A stretch of DNA of 64,000 nt from Pseudomonas monteilii (GTDB taxonomy: Bacteria; Pseudomonadota; Gammaproteobacteria; Pseudomonadales; Pseudomonadaceae). The position numbers and the translations under genes were made by a program. The notes under the pieces were generated by a model. It saw nothing but the letters and a program-made list of their open reading frames with translations, was not told the origin of the DNA and did not search any database. The DNA lies in assembly GCA_001534745.1 (NCBI GenBank), contig CP013997.1:1240001-1304000 (forward strand), read 5' to 3'. Of this stretch, positions 35,194-44,115 are shown one piece after another; within the stretch, counting starts at the first letter, position 1; every line of letters starts with the position of its first letter.

Positions 35194-36372
35194 TCAGTCG
35201 ATCTGAAGCAGCACTCCCATGGCGGCCGTTTGGTCGATCAGCCGTACGCTGTCACGGCCTGCCCGCTTGGCGGCGTACAGCGCCCTGTCGACGCGCTCGA
35301 TCACGTCCGTGAGGCTGGCGCCCGGCGTGTCGAACAGGCTGGCGCCGATGCTCAGGGTCACCGCGTCTGGTGTCTCGAAGGCCAAGGCTGCGGCGGCGTG
35401 GAAACGTGCGCGCAACGTCTCGCCGACATGGCGCAACTGCTCGGCCGAGGTGTCGGCCAGCAGGATCACGAACTCGTCACCGCCCAGGCGCGCGGGCAGG
35501 GCACCATAGGGCGGCACTGAGCGCATCAGCTCGCTCAACATCACCAGCAACTGATCGCCGGCAGCGTGACCGTGCAGATCGTTGACCTGCTTGAAGTGGT
35601 CGATGTCGATCAGCAGCAATCCACCGGGGCACGAGGGCGACACCTCATCGAGTAGCCGAGGCGCGCGGACTTCCAGTGCGCGCCGGTTGTAGAGGGCGGT
35701 CAATGGGTCGCGGGCGGCCAGGCGGGCGATGCGTTTTTCCCGACGATGGCGCTCGGTGCCGGTCATCGACAGGGCGATCAGCATGATCGCCATGGCCCCT
35801 TCGACCAGGGACACCTGGATGATCTCGCCGCGCAGTGCCGCCAGGTCGAGCAGGGTGCCGGGCATGACCGCGATGACTGCCTTGGCCACGTAGAAGGCGC
35901 CATGGAAGAACAGTACGTAGCGTAGCTGCACGGCCCCCACACTCAGGGAGCGGCCATGCGGGCGCAGCAGAAAACTGGCGCGCAAAGACAGCAGCGCTAC
36001 CAGGGAGGCGTTGACCATCGTCATGACCTTGGACCAGTACGGCTCCGGCGGCAGGGCGAGCATGGCCAGCCAGCAGACGAAGATCAGGTACCAGGCCCGT
36101 GACAAGCGCCCTTCGGTAAAACGCGCCACCCCCAGCAGGAACAACCAGTGCGCGGTGATCAGTAAGCCATTGGCGAACCAGATGCCGACCACCAGCAGGC
36201 CCTGGCTGCGCAGCAACGACAGGGTGCAGCCCACGCTGATGGTGGCGAACCCGGCACTCCAGTACAGCAAGGACTGCTCGCGCACGCTGCCCCACTCGAT
36301 GGCCAAGTACAGGGCCGCGGCGGCCGCCAGGGCGATGGTCAGGGTGAGCATGGTGATGGGGTCGAGCGCCAT
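35194..36372 (-). CDS. membrane-bound diguanylate cyclase (GGDEF)
   Basis: A 392-aa protein. The N-terminal ~200 residues contain about seven hydrophobic helices with short loops. The C-terminal GGDEF domain (~225-385) has DPLTALYNRR, LLIDIDHFKQVNDLHGHAAGD, RLGGDEFVIL and DRALYAAKRAGRDSV, so it should make cyclic di-GMP. No RxxD inhibitory motif precedes GGDEF. I chose the ATG giving MALDPITMLTL at 36372; upstream in-frame sequence is low in coding character. Confidence 0.85.
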   Translation of the reverse strand: MALDPITMLTLTIALAAAAALYLAIEWGSVREQSLLYWSAGFATISVGCTLSLLRSQGLLVVGIWFANGLLITAHWLFLLGVARFTEGRLSRAWYLIFVCWLAMLALPPEPYWSKVMTMVNASLVALLSLRASFLLRPHGRSLSVGAVQLRYVLFFHGAFYVAKAVIAVMPGTLLDLAALRGEIIQVSLVEGAMAIMLIALSMTGTERHRREKRIARLAARDPLTALYNRRALEVRAPRLLDEVSPSCPGGLLLIDIDHFKQVNDLHGHAAGDQLLVMLSELMRSVPPYGALPARLGGDEFVILLADTSAEQLRHVGETLRARFHAAAALAFETPDAVTLSIGASLFDTPGASLTDVIERVDRALYAAKRAGRDSVRLIDQTAAMGVLLQID

Positions 36373-36587
36373 GGACGGCAGGCCTGCAGGGGTGCGTGAT
36401 ATCACGGTGATTGTAAGGGGCGGGCGGCAGGCTGCAAGCGGCAGGCGATAAGCCGTCCGTGTCGCTGGCAGCGCATGGCGGGCAGCCGACGAAGTACAGG
36501 GGGCCAGGAGGAACACTCCCTGATGGCCAAATGTCATCTGAGAAGCCCGAAGGCGCCCTTCGACGCCTGGCCGACGCAGGACTGACC

Positions 36588-37685
36588 ATGATGACCGTGA
36601 CCCCCAAGCCGCTGCCCTTTCGCCCTGAGTTCGAGCAGGTCGCTGAAGACGAGCAGGAGACCACCCAAGGGCTGATCGAAGCCTTGCATTCGATCCTCGA
36701 AACCACCAACGCGCACTATGGGCACCCCGTGCGCAGCGTGCATGCCAAGGCCCATGCCTTCCTGCACGGCCAGCTGCAGGTGTTCGACGGGCTGCCCGAG
36801 CCGCTGGCCCAAGGATTGTTCAGTCAGCCCGGCAGCTACCCGGTCGTGATGCGCCTGTCGACCAACCCGGGTGATCTGCTGGATGACCGGGTCTCCACGC
36901 CACGTGGCCTGGCGCTGAAGGTGATCGGCGTGCCCGGCGAGCGCTTGCCCGGTAGCGAAGGCGAGGTCACCCAGGATTTCGTCATGCAGAACGCGCCTGC
37001 CTTCACGGCCGCCGACCCCAAGGCGTTTCTCAAGACGCTCAAGCTGTTGGCCAAGACCACCGATCGCATGCCGTTGACCAAGCGGGTGCTGTCTGCGGGC
37101 TTGCGTGGCGCCGAGGCGGTGGTCGAGGCGGTCGGCGGGGAAAGCGGAACCCTCAAGAGCCTGGGCGGGCACCCGCTGACCCACCCGCTGGGCGAGACGT
37201 TCTACACCTCGGTGCCGCTGCTGTACGGGCGCTATTACGCCAAGCTGAGCGTGGCACCCGTGTCGCCCGGTCTGACGGCCCTGACCGATCAGAAGATCGA
37301 GCTGAACGGTGACGAAAACGGATTGCGCCGGGTGATCGATGAGGTACTCAGCCAACAGGGTGGCGAATGGGAGGTACGCATCCAGTTGGCCACCGACCTG
37401 GCGCAGATGCCGGTGGAAGACGCGTCGGTGGTCTGGCCGGAGGACGTCAGCCCTTACGTGGCCGTGGCGCGAATCCAGATCCCGGCGCAGCCTGGTTATA
37501 CCGAGGAGGGCGTGCGCAAGGTCGATCAGGACATGGCCTTCAGCCCCTGGCAAGGTTTGGCTGCACACCGGCCCATCGGAGGGGTGATGCGGGTGCGCAA
37601 GGCTGCCTATGAGCACTCGGCTGACTTTCGCCGCCAGCACAGTGGCTGCCCCCTCCACGAACCCAAAGGCCCCGTGGCGTTTTGA
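36588..37685 (+). CDS. catalase-family haem protein (small, SrpA/AOS-like)
   Basis: A 365-aa protein of the catalase-like superfamily, shorter than true catalases. It has RSVHAKAHAFLHGQLQVFDG (distal histidine region), MRLSTNPGDLLDDRVSTPRG, QDFVMQNAPAF and the C-terminal EHSADFRRQHSGCPLHEP. Such proteins bind haem and may have peroxidase or hydroperoxide-converting activity. I chose ATG 36588 (MMTVTPKPLPF), with AGGA 6 nt upstream. No signal peptide. It is not preceded by a partner gene. Confidence 0.8.
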   Translation: MMTVTPKPLPFRPEFEQVAEDEQETTQGLIEALHSILETTNAHYGHPVRSVHAKAHAFLHGQLQVFDGLPEPLAQGLFSQPGSYPVVMRLSTNPGDLLDDRVSTPRGLALKVIGVPGERLPGSEGEVTQDFVMQNAPAFTAADPKAFLKTLKLLAKTTDRMPLTKRVLSAGLRGAEAVVEAVGGESGTLKSLGGHPLTHPLGETFYTSVPLLYGRYYAKLSVAPVSPGLTALTDQKIELNGDENGLRRVIDEVLSQQGGEWEVRIQLATDLAQMPVEDASVVWPEDVSPYVAVARIQIPAQPGYTEEGVRKVDQDMAFSPWQGLAAHRPIGGVMRVRKAAYEHSADFRRQHSGCPLHEPKGPVAF

Positions 37686-37767
37686 AGCAAGGCACCGACA
37701 GCCCTGGCCTGAACCATTGTCCGACCCCCGACGTCTATCGCCAGACAGACAGCGCGAGGGACAGGTC

Positions 37768-38274
37768 ATGGGCGTCGACCCCATCGAGCAGGTGCTCAAC
37801 TATCTGAAAGATCACGAACTGACGCTGACCACGGCCGAATCATGCACGGCCGGGCGCATCGTGGCCTTGTTGTCCGAGAAAGCCGGCACTGGATGCGTGC
37901 TGGAAAGCGGATACGTGGTGTATTCCCCCGAGGCCAAGCAGCGTTTGCTGGGCGTGCGGGCACGAACGATCGAGCGCTGTGGTCTGACCAGCGAAGAGGT
38001 CGCCCGGGAAATGGTGGCCGGTGCCTTGCGCGACAGCCCGGCCAGCGTGGCGATTGCCACCACCGGCGTCGCGGGCCCGGACCCGCAGGGTGATATCGCA
38101 CCGGGTACGGTGTGCTTTGCCTGGGGGTTCGCCGATCAAGGCGCACCGGCTCTCTTCAGCCGCACCGAACGGTTCTTCGGTGAGCGCCAGGCGGTGCTGC
38201 ACCAGGCGGCCGTGCATGGGCTGGTTCAATTGATTCACTTTCATCAACGTTGGTTGCAGGGCGAACGGGCCTGA
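37768..38274 (+). CDS. CinA C-terminal-domain protein, nicotinamide-nucleotide amidase (PncC-like)
   Basis: A 168-aa soluble protein consisting only of the CinA C-terminal domain: TLTTAESCTAGRIVALLSEKAG, ESGYVVYSPEAK and ATTGVAGPDPQGDIAPGTVC. PncC enzymes deamidate nicotinamide mononucleotide for NAD recycling. GAGG lies 9 nt before ATG 37768. In Pseudomonas a paralogue normally adjoins recA; this one does not, so it is probably a second copy. Confidence 0.83.
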   Translation: MGVDPIEQVLNYLKDHELTLTTAESCTAGRIVALLSEKAGTGCVLESGYVVYSPEAKQRLLGVRARTIERCGLTSEEVAREMVAGALRDSPASVAIATTGVAGPDPQGDIAPGTVCFAWGFADQGAPALFSRTERFFGERQAVLHQAAVHGLVQLIHFHQRWLQGERA

Positions 38275-38297
38275 GGGCCGCGCCGGAGTAGAGCGTC

Positions 38298-38807
38298 ATG
38301 GCAATGGAGCAGGACGAGGTGTCCAGGGAATTCCCGATCCGGGAGGACGTCCGCATGCAGCGGCGGGTGTGGCGGTTCGAGCGAATCGGCTGGTACGTCT
38401 TGGTGGCGGTGGTCATCGCCGCCTTGGCCGGGGTGTTCGGCAATGGTCCGGCCAGCCACCGCACGGTTACCAGTACCGATGGCCGTGTGGAGGTCGAGTA
38501 CGCGCGCTTCAGTCGCAATGGCGCGGCTGAGCACGTCGACATCCGCGTCAAGGGCGCACCGGACGCCCAGGTCAAGTTGCTGCTCGACGGCCCGATGTTC
38601 CGTGACCTGACGGTGGAATCGATGCAGCCACAGCCCATGGCCTCGGTCAGTCAGGGGCGGGCCTTGCTGCTGCACCTGAAGACTGACGCCGACGGTATTG
38701 CGCGGCTCTACCTGAGCTTGCGCAACGACAGCGTCGGCTCGATCGTCGGCAAGGCCCGGGTCGGCTCGGGCAGTGCAGTGCGTTTCGCCACCTTTGTCTA
38801 TCCCTGA
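38298..38807 (+). CDS. single-pass membrane protein of unknown function
   Basis: A 169-aa protein with one membrane helix (~32-48, YVLVAVVIAALAGVFG) after a charged cytoplasmic N-terminus, and a ~120-residue beta-rich outer domain. It lies 9 nt before a DUF421 gene and is probably co-transcribed with it, so it may be its partner. I do not recognise a domain. Confidence 0.75.
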   Translation: MAMEQDEVSREFPIREDVRMQRRVWRFERIGWYVLVAVVIAALAGVFGNGPASHRTVTSTDGRVEVEYARFSRNGAAEHVDIRVKGAPDAQVKLLLDGPMFRDLTVESMQPQPMASVSQGRALLLHLKTDADGIARLYLSLRNDSVGSIVGKARVGSGSAVRFATFVYP

Positions 38808-38816
38808 GGAGCCACC

Positions 38817-39281
38817 ATGGATGCCGTGCTGCGCGCGGGGGCGATGTACATTGCCTTGATGGTGCTGTTCCGGGTCGCCGGTCGTCGTTCGCTGTCCGAC
38901 CTGACCACGTTCGATTTCGTGTTGCTGCTGATCATCGGCGAAGCGACCCAGCAGGCGTTGTTGGGGGACGACTTTTCCTTCACCAATGCCGTGCTGGTGA
39001 TCAGCACGCTGATCGTGCTCGACGTCGGGTTGTCATTGATCAAGGTGCGCTCGACCCGCGCCGCACGCCTGCTTGATGGGCATGCCACGGTGGTGGTCGA
39101 GGATGGACGCTTCCTGCGCGGTCGCATGCGAAGGTGCCGGTTGACCGAGGACGACATCATGGAGTCGGCGCGGGCCAACCAGGGGGTGGAGCGGGTGGCG
39201 CAGATCAAGTATGCGATCGTGGAACGCAATGGCAAGATTTCGGTGATCATGCGGGATGATGCGGAGGGAGGGGGAAAGTGA
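38817..39281 (+). CDS. DUF421 (YetF-like) membrane protein
   Basis: A 154-aa protein with two to three N-terminal helices containing YIALMVLFRVAGRRSLSDLT and FDFVLLLIIGEATQQALLGD, then a short cytoplasmic domain (VVVEDGRFLRGRMRRCRLTEDDIM). It is shorter than YetF (~220 aa), as many pseudomonad members are. AGGAG precedes the ATG. Function unknown. Confidence 0.83.
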   Translation: MDAVLRAGAMYIALMVLFRVAGRRSLSDLTTFDFVLLLIIGEATQQALLGDDFSFTNAVLVISTLIVLDVGLSLIKVRSTRAARLLDGHATVVVEDGRFLRGRMRRCRLTEDDIMESARANQGVERVAQIKYAIVERNGKISVIMRDDAEGGGK

Positions 39282-39333
39282 GCGGGTATAGGCGGGGCTT
39301 GGCGGGCGGGTTTGCCTGAAGCACAAGGGGGCT

Positions 39334-39477
39334 GATTTTACGGCCCCTTCGGGCCCGATCGCGGCACAGGGGCCGCTCCCACAGGGGACCGCGCTTGCCT
39401 GCATCACTGCGGTGGGACTACGGGTGTAGGAGCGGCCCCTGTGCCGCGATCGGGCCCGCAGGGGCCGTAAAGTCAGC
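39334..39477. repeat. long inverted pair of type-2 REPs
   Basis: TTTTACGGCCCCTTCGGGCC ... CGCGGCACAGGGGCCGCTCC and its near-perfect reverse complement (AGGAGCGGCCCCTGTGCCGC ... GGGGCCGTAAAGTC) are separated by ~55 bp. It lies between the convergent DUF421 and reductase genes and could act as a bidirectional terminator. Confidence 0.85.
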
Positions 39478-39523
39478 CCCGCCGAGTCGCAGGCGTACTG
39501 CCATCCAGCCGCCCCCAACCTGC

Positions 39524-40522
39524 CTAGACCTTCAACACCAACTTGCCAAAGTTCTCGCCCTTGAACAGCTTCTGCAGCGTTTCAGGGAACGTCTCAAGCC
39601 CTTCGACCACGTGCTCCTTGCTCTTGACCTCGCCGCTCTGCAACCAGCCGGCCATCTCGCGCGCCGCCTTGGGGTATTCGCCGAGGTGATCGGTGACGAT
39701 GAACCCTTCCATGCGCGCGCGATTGACCAGCAGCGCCAGATAGTTGGCCGGGCCCTTGACGCCGTCCTGGCTGTTGTACTGGCTGATCGCACCGCAGATC
39801 ACCACGCGTGCCTTGAAGTTGAGGCGGGCCAGCACGGCATCGAGGATGTCGCCGCCGACGTTGTCGAAGTACACGTCGACACCCTGGGGGCATTCACGCT
39901 CCAGCCCGGCCTTGACGTCCTCGGCCTTGTAGTCGATCACGCCATCGAAGCCCAGGGTCTTGAGGTAGTCCCCTTTCTCCTGGCCTCCGGCAATGCCGAT
40001 CACGCGGCACCCCTTGAGCTTGGCGATCTGCCCGGCGATGCTGCCGACGGCACCGGCTGCGCCAGAGATCACCACGGTATCGCCCGCTTTGGGCTGGCCG
40101 ACGTTCAGCAGCGCGAAGTAGGCGGTCATGCCGGTCATGCCCAGCGCCGACAGGTAGCGCGGCAACGGCGCCAGTGACGGGTCGATGGGTTGCAGGCCCT
40201 TGGCCTCGCCGACGTAATAGTCCTGCATGCCCAGCACGCCGCTGACCGTGTCGCCGACCTTGAAGTCGGGATGGCGGGACGCCGTGACTTCACCGACGCC
40301 CAGGGCGCGCATGACCTCGCCCAGGCCCACCGGTGGCACATAGGACTTGCCCTCGTTCATCCAGCCGCGCATGGCCGGATCGAGCGACAGGTACAGGTTC
40401 TTGACCACGACATGCCCTTCGCCCGGTTCGGTGACAGGCACCGTCTCGAACGTGAAGTCGTCTCGGCGCACTTCGCCTTGCGGACGCTTGGCGAGCAGGA
40501 AACGGCGATTGCTTGCGGTCAT
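39524..40522 (-). CDS. NADP-dependent medium-chain reductase, CurA-like
   Basis: A 332-aa soluble oxidoreductase of the leukotriene B4 dehydrogenase/CurA group: YLSLDPAMRGWMNEGKSYVP, the NADP loop VISGAAGAVGSIAGQIAKLK (AxxGxxG), IGIAGGQEKGDYL and DVYFDNVGGDILDAVLARL. Relatives reduce alpha,beta-unsaturated ketones and aldehydes. The start ATG at 40522 has AAGGAG upstream. It stands alone. Confidence 0.87.
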   Translation of the reverse strand: MTASNRRFLLAKRPQGEVRRDDFTFETVPVTEPGEGHVVVKNLYLSLDPAMRGWMNEGKSYVPPVGLGEVMRALGVGEVTASRHPDFKVGDTVSGVLGMQDYYVGEAKGLQPIDPSLAPLPRYLSALGMTGMTAYFALLNVGQPKAGDTVVISGAAGAVGSIAGQIAKLKGCRVIGIAGGQEKGDYLKTLGFDGVIDYKAEDVKAGLERECPQGVDVYFDNVGGDILDAVLARLNFKARVVICGAISQYNSQDGVKGPANYLALLVNRARMEGFIVTDHLGEYPKAAREMAGWLQSGEVKSKEHVVEGLETFPETLQKLFKGENFGKLVLKV

Positions 40523-40655
40523 GGGAACTCCTTTGGAGAGAGGGAGAGGAGGGGGGAGGTGCATGTGGCTAACTGCAAGCTGAGCGTGGGTGCGGTAATG
40601 GCGCGCAGATGCTCCATACCGCACCGCTTGTAGCTTGTAGCGCCCAACGCCCCCT

Positions 40656-41471
40656 TTATTCGGCGATCTGCAACTTGCGCGCTTGGGTATAGACGTAACG
40701 CACCTTCTCGTACTCGAACGGCGAGTTCATCTGGCCGTAGCGGAAGCTGGTGGTGTAACGACGGTCCACAACGCGCAAGGCGAAGATTTCCGGGTGCTCA
40801 GTGGTCGACCGGGGGACGCCGAGGTAGTTCACCGATTGCTCGCCGGCGTAGTCCACCACCAGGCCGGCGGTGTCACGCAGGTTCGACGGGCCGAGGATCG
40901 GCAACATGATGTACGGGCCCTCGGGCACCCCATAGAAGCCCAGGGTCTGGCCGAAGTCTTCGCTCTGGCGTGGCAGGCCCATGTGCGTCGCCGGGTCCCA
41001 CAGGCCGCCCACGCCGATCACGGTGTTGAACAGCAGGCGCGCAGTGATCTGCCCGGCGCGCTCGGCCTTGAGCTGCAGCACGCTGTTGAACAGGTTGGGC
41101 ACGTCGCCCAGGTTGTTGAAGAAATTGCTCACCCCGGTGCGCACGAAGCTCGGCGTGACGCGTTTGTAACCATCGATCACCGGCAGGAACACCCATTGGT
41201 CGAACCGGTAGTTGAAGTGGTACACGCGCCGGTTGAACGACTCGAACGGGTCCGGCACGTTCAGCGCATCGAAGGTCGAGCGTTCGAACTCGCGCTGGTC
41301 CAGGCCAGGGTTGAACTTCAGGGCCTGCAACGGATTGGTGAAGCCGTCGCTCTGCGCGCCATGGGTGTCGAGTGCGTCGGCCTCGAGCACGCTGGTGCGC
41401 GGCGCGGTCTCCTGGGCCATGACGGGGGCAGCGGCCAGCAGGGCCGTGACGAGCAGCAGTCGATTAACCAC
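40656..41471 (-). CDS. mlaA: MlaA/VacJ-family outer-membrane lipid-asymmetry protein
   Basis: A 271-aa exported protein with signal peptide MVNRLLLVTALLAAAPVMA and the VacJ core: DPFESFNRRVYHFNYRFDQW, GVSNFFNNLGDVPNLFNSVL, RLLFNTVIGVGGLWDPAT, EDFGQTLGFYGVPEGPY. MlaA removes misplaced phospholipids from the outer leaflet. There is no lipobox cysteine, unlike E. coli MlaA. The start is GTG 41471, with GGAG 7 nt upstream, inside the 3' end of the preceding hydrolase gene (8-nt overlap). The rest of the mla transport operon is not here. Confidence 0.88.
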   Translation of the reverse strand: MVNRLLLVTALLAAAPVMAQETAPRTSVLEADALDTHGAQSDGFTNPLQALKFNPGLDQREFERSTFDALNVPDPFESFNRRVYHFNYRFDQWVFLPVIDGYKRVTPSFVRTGVSNFFNNLGDVPNLFNSVLQLKAERAGQITARLLFNTVIGVGGLWDPATHMGLPRQSEDFGQTLGFYGVPEGPYIMLPILGPSNLRDTAGLVVDYAGEQSVNYLGVPRSTTEHPEIFALRVVDRRYTTSFRYGQMNSPFEYEKVRYVYTQARKLQIAE

Positions 41472-42762
41472 GGAAGAACTCCAGCATGGCGTCGCTGTTG
41501 ACGCGGTAGTTGAGGTTGCCGCAATGGCCGCCATGGGGGTAGAGCGTCAAGCGATCGCCGAAGACCTGGCGCAGGAAGCCGATGTCGCCCGGGCCGAGAA
41601 TGACGTCGTCGGCGTTGTGCATCACGGCGATCTTCGGGCTCTGGCTCAGGTAGTCACGCAGGGCGTACAGGCTGACCTGGTCGACCAGCTGCAACAGGCT
41701 GCCACCATCGCTGCGAGCACGCCACATGGGGATCACCTGCTCGGTGAGGTAGCACTCGAAGTCACATTGCAGCGCGCGCTTGAAGAACGGCGTCAGGCTG
41801 CTGCCTTCGGTGATCGGGTACTTAGGCGGCGTGATCAGCCCGCGGCGGTTGATCAGGTCGGAGGTGAAGGCGATGTCGGCTGCCGAGAAGCGGAACGAGG
41901 TGCCGATCAGCATGGCCATCTGCTCGTTAGACAGGTGCTGTCGCGACTGCTGGAAGTCGTACAGCAGGGCTTCGTTGAGGTCGACGTAGCCTTTCTGACG
42001 GAAGTACATGGTCAGCTTGTGCAGCATCAGCTCATAGAAGTTGGTGCGGCTGTCGATGCCTTTCACGCTGGTCTGCACCAGCTTGTCCAGGTTGGACACC
42101 GAGGTCTGCAGGTTGACCGGTGGATTGAGCAGCAGCACGCGCTTGAAGTTGAAGCTGCGGCGCGTTTCGTCCAGGTGGCTGACGAACGCTGCGTCGAGCG
42201 CGCCCAGGCTGTAGCCGGTCAGGTAGAACTCGCTGACCGGCAGGCGCGGGTGCTGGGCGCGCACCGACTGCATGACCCGGTACATGTCTTCGGCATCTTC
42301 CTGGCTGATGCCGGGGGTGGCGGTGCGCGAAGCGGCGCTCATGAAGTCCCAGCTGGTCGGCGAGGACAGCTGCACCACGTGGTAGCCGGCCTGATAGTAC
42401 AGCTTCTTCAGGTATTCGTTGATACTGCTGGAATACGGCGCACCGGTACCGGCGATGATGAAGATCAGCGGCGCCTTGTGGTCCTGGCGAGCCAGGCGGT
42501 AGGTGAGTTTCTTCACGGGCCAGAAGTTGTCCGGCAGGGTGAAGGCGCGCTCGGGGCGCAGAGTGAGGCTATAGTCGTCCTGGTCGATGTCCTCGTCGTG
42601 CGGCAGCGTGGGGCGCTGGTCGGGCGGCGTGGTGGCGATGGTCGCCTCGAAGGGGTTGGTCAACGGATAGCCGTAGGTGGCGGCGTCGATGTCCCGCGCC
42701 GTGGCGACCGCGCTCAGGAACAGGCCGCCCAGCAAGGCTGCAAGGCGTAAGGATCGAAGCAT
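41464..42762 (-). CDS. exported serine hydrolase, alpha/beta fold
   Basis: A 432-aa exported protein (signal ending LFLSAVATA). It has PLIFIIAGTGAPYSS, the nucleophile elbow YLTGYSLGALDAA, an Asp in MHNADDVILGPGD and a His in YPHGGHCGNLNYR, a complete Ser-Asp-His triad in alpha/beta-hydrolase order. It overlaps mlaA by 8 nt, so translation is coupled. A periplasmic lipase or esterase acting on lipids handled by MlaA is a reasonable inference, not shown by sequence. Confidence 0.8.
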   Translation of the reverse strand: MLRSLRLAALLGGLFLSAVATARDIDAATYGYPLTNPFEATIATTPPDQRPTLPHDEDIDQDDYSLTLRPERAFTLPDNFWPVKKLTYRLARQDHKAPLIFIIAGTGAPYSSSINEYLKKLYYQAGYHVVQLSSPTSWDFMSAASRTATPGISQEDAEDMYRVMQSVRAQHPRLPVSEFYLTGYSLGALDAAFVSHLDETRRSFNFKRVLLLNPPVNLQTSVSNLDKLVQTSVKGIDSRTNFYELMLHKLTMYFRQKGYVDLNEALLYDFQQSRQHLSNEQMAMLIGTSFRFSAADIAFTSDLINRRGLITPPKYPITEGSSLTPFFKRALQCDFECYLTEQVIPMWRARSDGGSLLQLVDQVSLYALRDYLSQSPKIAVMHNADDVILGPGDIGFLRQVFGDRLTLYPHGGHCGNLNYRVNSDAMLEFFRG

Positions 42763-42995
42763 GAGTTCCCCCAGGGACGGCAGTGGTGCGATATGCAGGC
42801 TAAGACTGTGACTGCCCCGGCAAAGTTGCCGAAGGCGGCCTATTTATCTGCGCGAAATAGTGCCGTGCTAACGATCGGGCGACAAGCCTGTGCAATGGGG
42901 TGAAACAGCATTCACGGGGTCGAACGATGCGACCCGCCCGCCGTCGGCTGTGGGTGGAATCGAAGCTGACCTGGAACGATGGAAAAGGACGCTGC

Positions 42996-43355
42996 ATGAA
43001 CCGTTGGTCATTGTGGGTAGGGGTGATCGCGATGCTGGTCGCGTGCCTGCTCGGCAGCTACGCCGTGCGCTATGGCCTGATGGAGGACGGGCACTGGGTG
43101 GGCCGCTGTGCAGGCGAGGGCAGGCCTTGGGTGTGCGAGGTGCGCGCAGGCGTGGGGTGGATGATTCATTATCAAGCGCTTGCCTGGGTAGCGTTCGGAC
43201 TGGCGTTGCTGGCCCAGGTGCTGCGCGGTGCGGTGGGCAAAGGAATGGGGCTGGCCGCCGTGCTGGTGGGAATCCCGGCGATGGTGCTCTACACCGCCAG
43301 CCTGGCGGTGTTCGCGATCGTGCTGGGGGCGTTACGGGGCGTGCGGCGGGGGTAG
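42996..43355 (+). CDS. small membrane protein of unknown function
   Basis: A 119-aa protein with three to four hydrophobic segments (WVGVIAMLVACLLGSYAV, ALAWVAFGLALLAQVL, LAAVLVGIPAMVLYTASLAV) and a Cys pair in the first outer loop (RCAGEGRPWVC) that could form a disulfide. AAGGA precedes ATG 42996. Divergent from the hydrolase gene. No domain recognised. Confidence 0.72.
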   Translation: MNRWSLWVGVIAMLVACLLGSYAVRYGLMEDGHWVGRCAGEGRPWVCEVRAGVGWMIHYQALAWVAFGLALLAQVLRGAVGKGMGLAAVLVGIPAMVLYTASLAVFAIVLGALRGVRRG

Positions 43356-43509
43356 AGGTTGTCCGGTCGGTTAGCACCGCAGCAATGTCGACTGTCACGG
43401 ACCCTGTGGTCCCTGTGCCGCGATCGGGCCCGCAAGAGCGGCAGCATTAGCCCATACGCGCGTCCAGTCCACCTCACGCTTTCAGCTTCAGGTTACCGCG
43501 ATGGCGTCC

Positions 43510-43625
43510 GGTCCGGCGGCGCCTGCATCGCGGGCAAGCCCGCTCCCACAAGCTGCTTGCGCAGCCATGCCTATATTGATACTGCAGAGGTCTGGGTGGG
43601 AGCTGGCTTGCCAGCGATAGGGCCC
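43510..43625. repeat. two type-1 REPs (one variant)
   Basis: CATCGCGGGCAAGCCCGCTC CCAC (43526-43550) and the variant GGTGGGAGCTGGCTTGCCAG CGAT (43595-43618) lie ~45 bp apart. The 43356-44115 gap contains no gene I can support. Confidence 0.75.
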
Positions 43626-43675
43626 TGCCAGGCGCCGCATGCGGTCGGGCATGCACCAAATAGAAAAAGACAGTT

Positions 43676-43735
43676 GCTCTCATAGAACATAAAATATCTT
43701 GTTGATTTCGAAGGAAATAATTTCAGAACCTTGTG
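43676..43735. repeat. AT-rich linker shared with 20271-20313
   Basis: On the minus strand GATATTTTATGTTCTATG and the preceding CTGAAATTATTTCC match, with changes, the AT-rich linker beside IS copy 2. It joins a type-2 REP module to other DNA in both places. Confidence 0.5.
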
Positions 43736-43795
43736 GGCCCTGCGGGCCCAATCGCGGCCGGTCCGGCGCCCCGGCAGGGGCCGCTCAGGTGATTG

Positions 43796-43966
43796 CGATA
43801 GCCTGCAACCCCGCACGGTGGGGCTACGGGTGTAGGAGCGGCCCCTGTGCCGCGATGGGCCGCAAAGCGGCTCTAAGATCAGTTAGCAATGAAGCTCCGG
43901 ATCCTGCCAGCTATCGACATGTTCTCTGCGCGACAGCGCGGCGCTAAGGCGGCGGGCGGACTCCTA
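43796..43966 (-). repeat. dispersed ~160-bp repeat, copy B, with a double type-2 REP (from 43736)
   Basis: Inverted copy of 18889-19047: GATCAGTTAGCAATGAAGCT, CATGTTCTCTGCGCGACAGC, GCGGCGCTAAGGC, GGACTCC. It is continuous at its left with a type-2 REP module (GAGCGGCCCCTGTGCCGCGA ... GTGGGCCCTGCGGGCCCAAT) starting at ~43736. Confidence 0.8.
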
Positions 43967-44115
43967 CAACGGACTGCGTCGGCCTGTCGGACTTGCATGG
44001 CAATTCAATGTGCGCGGTCTCTGCCGGACCAACTTCAGTGGGGCCTGCGAGGTCCCTGCAAGGTCCACAACCTAGCCAGTCAGTGCCTGCCCTGTCCCGC
44101 CCTGCATACCCTCGC

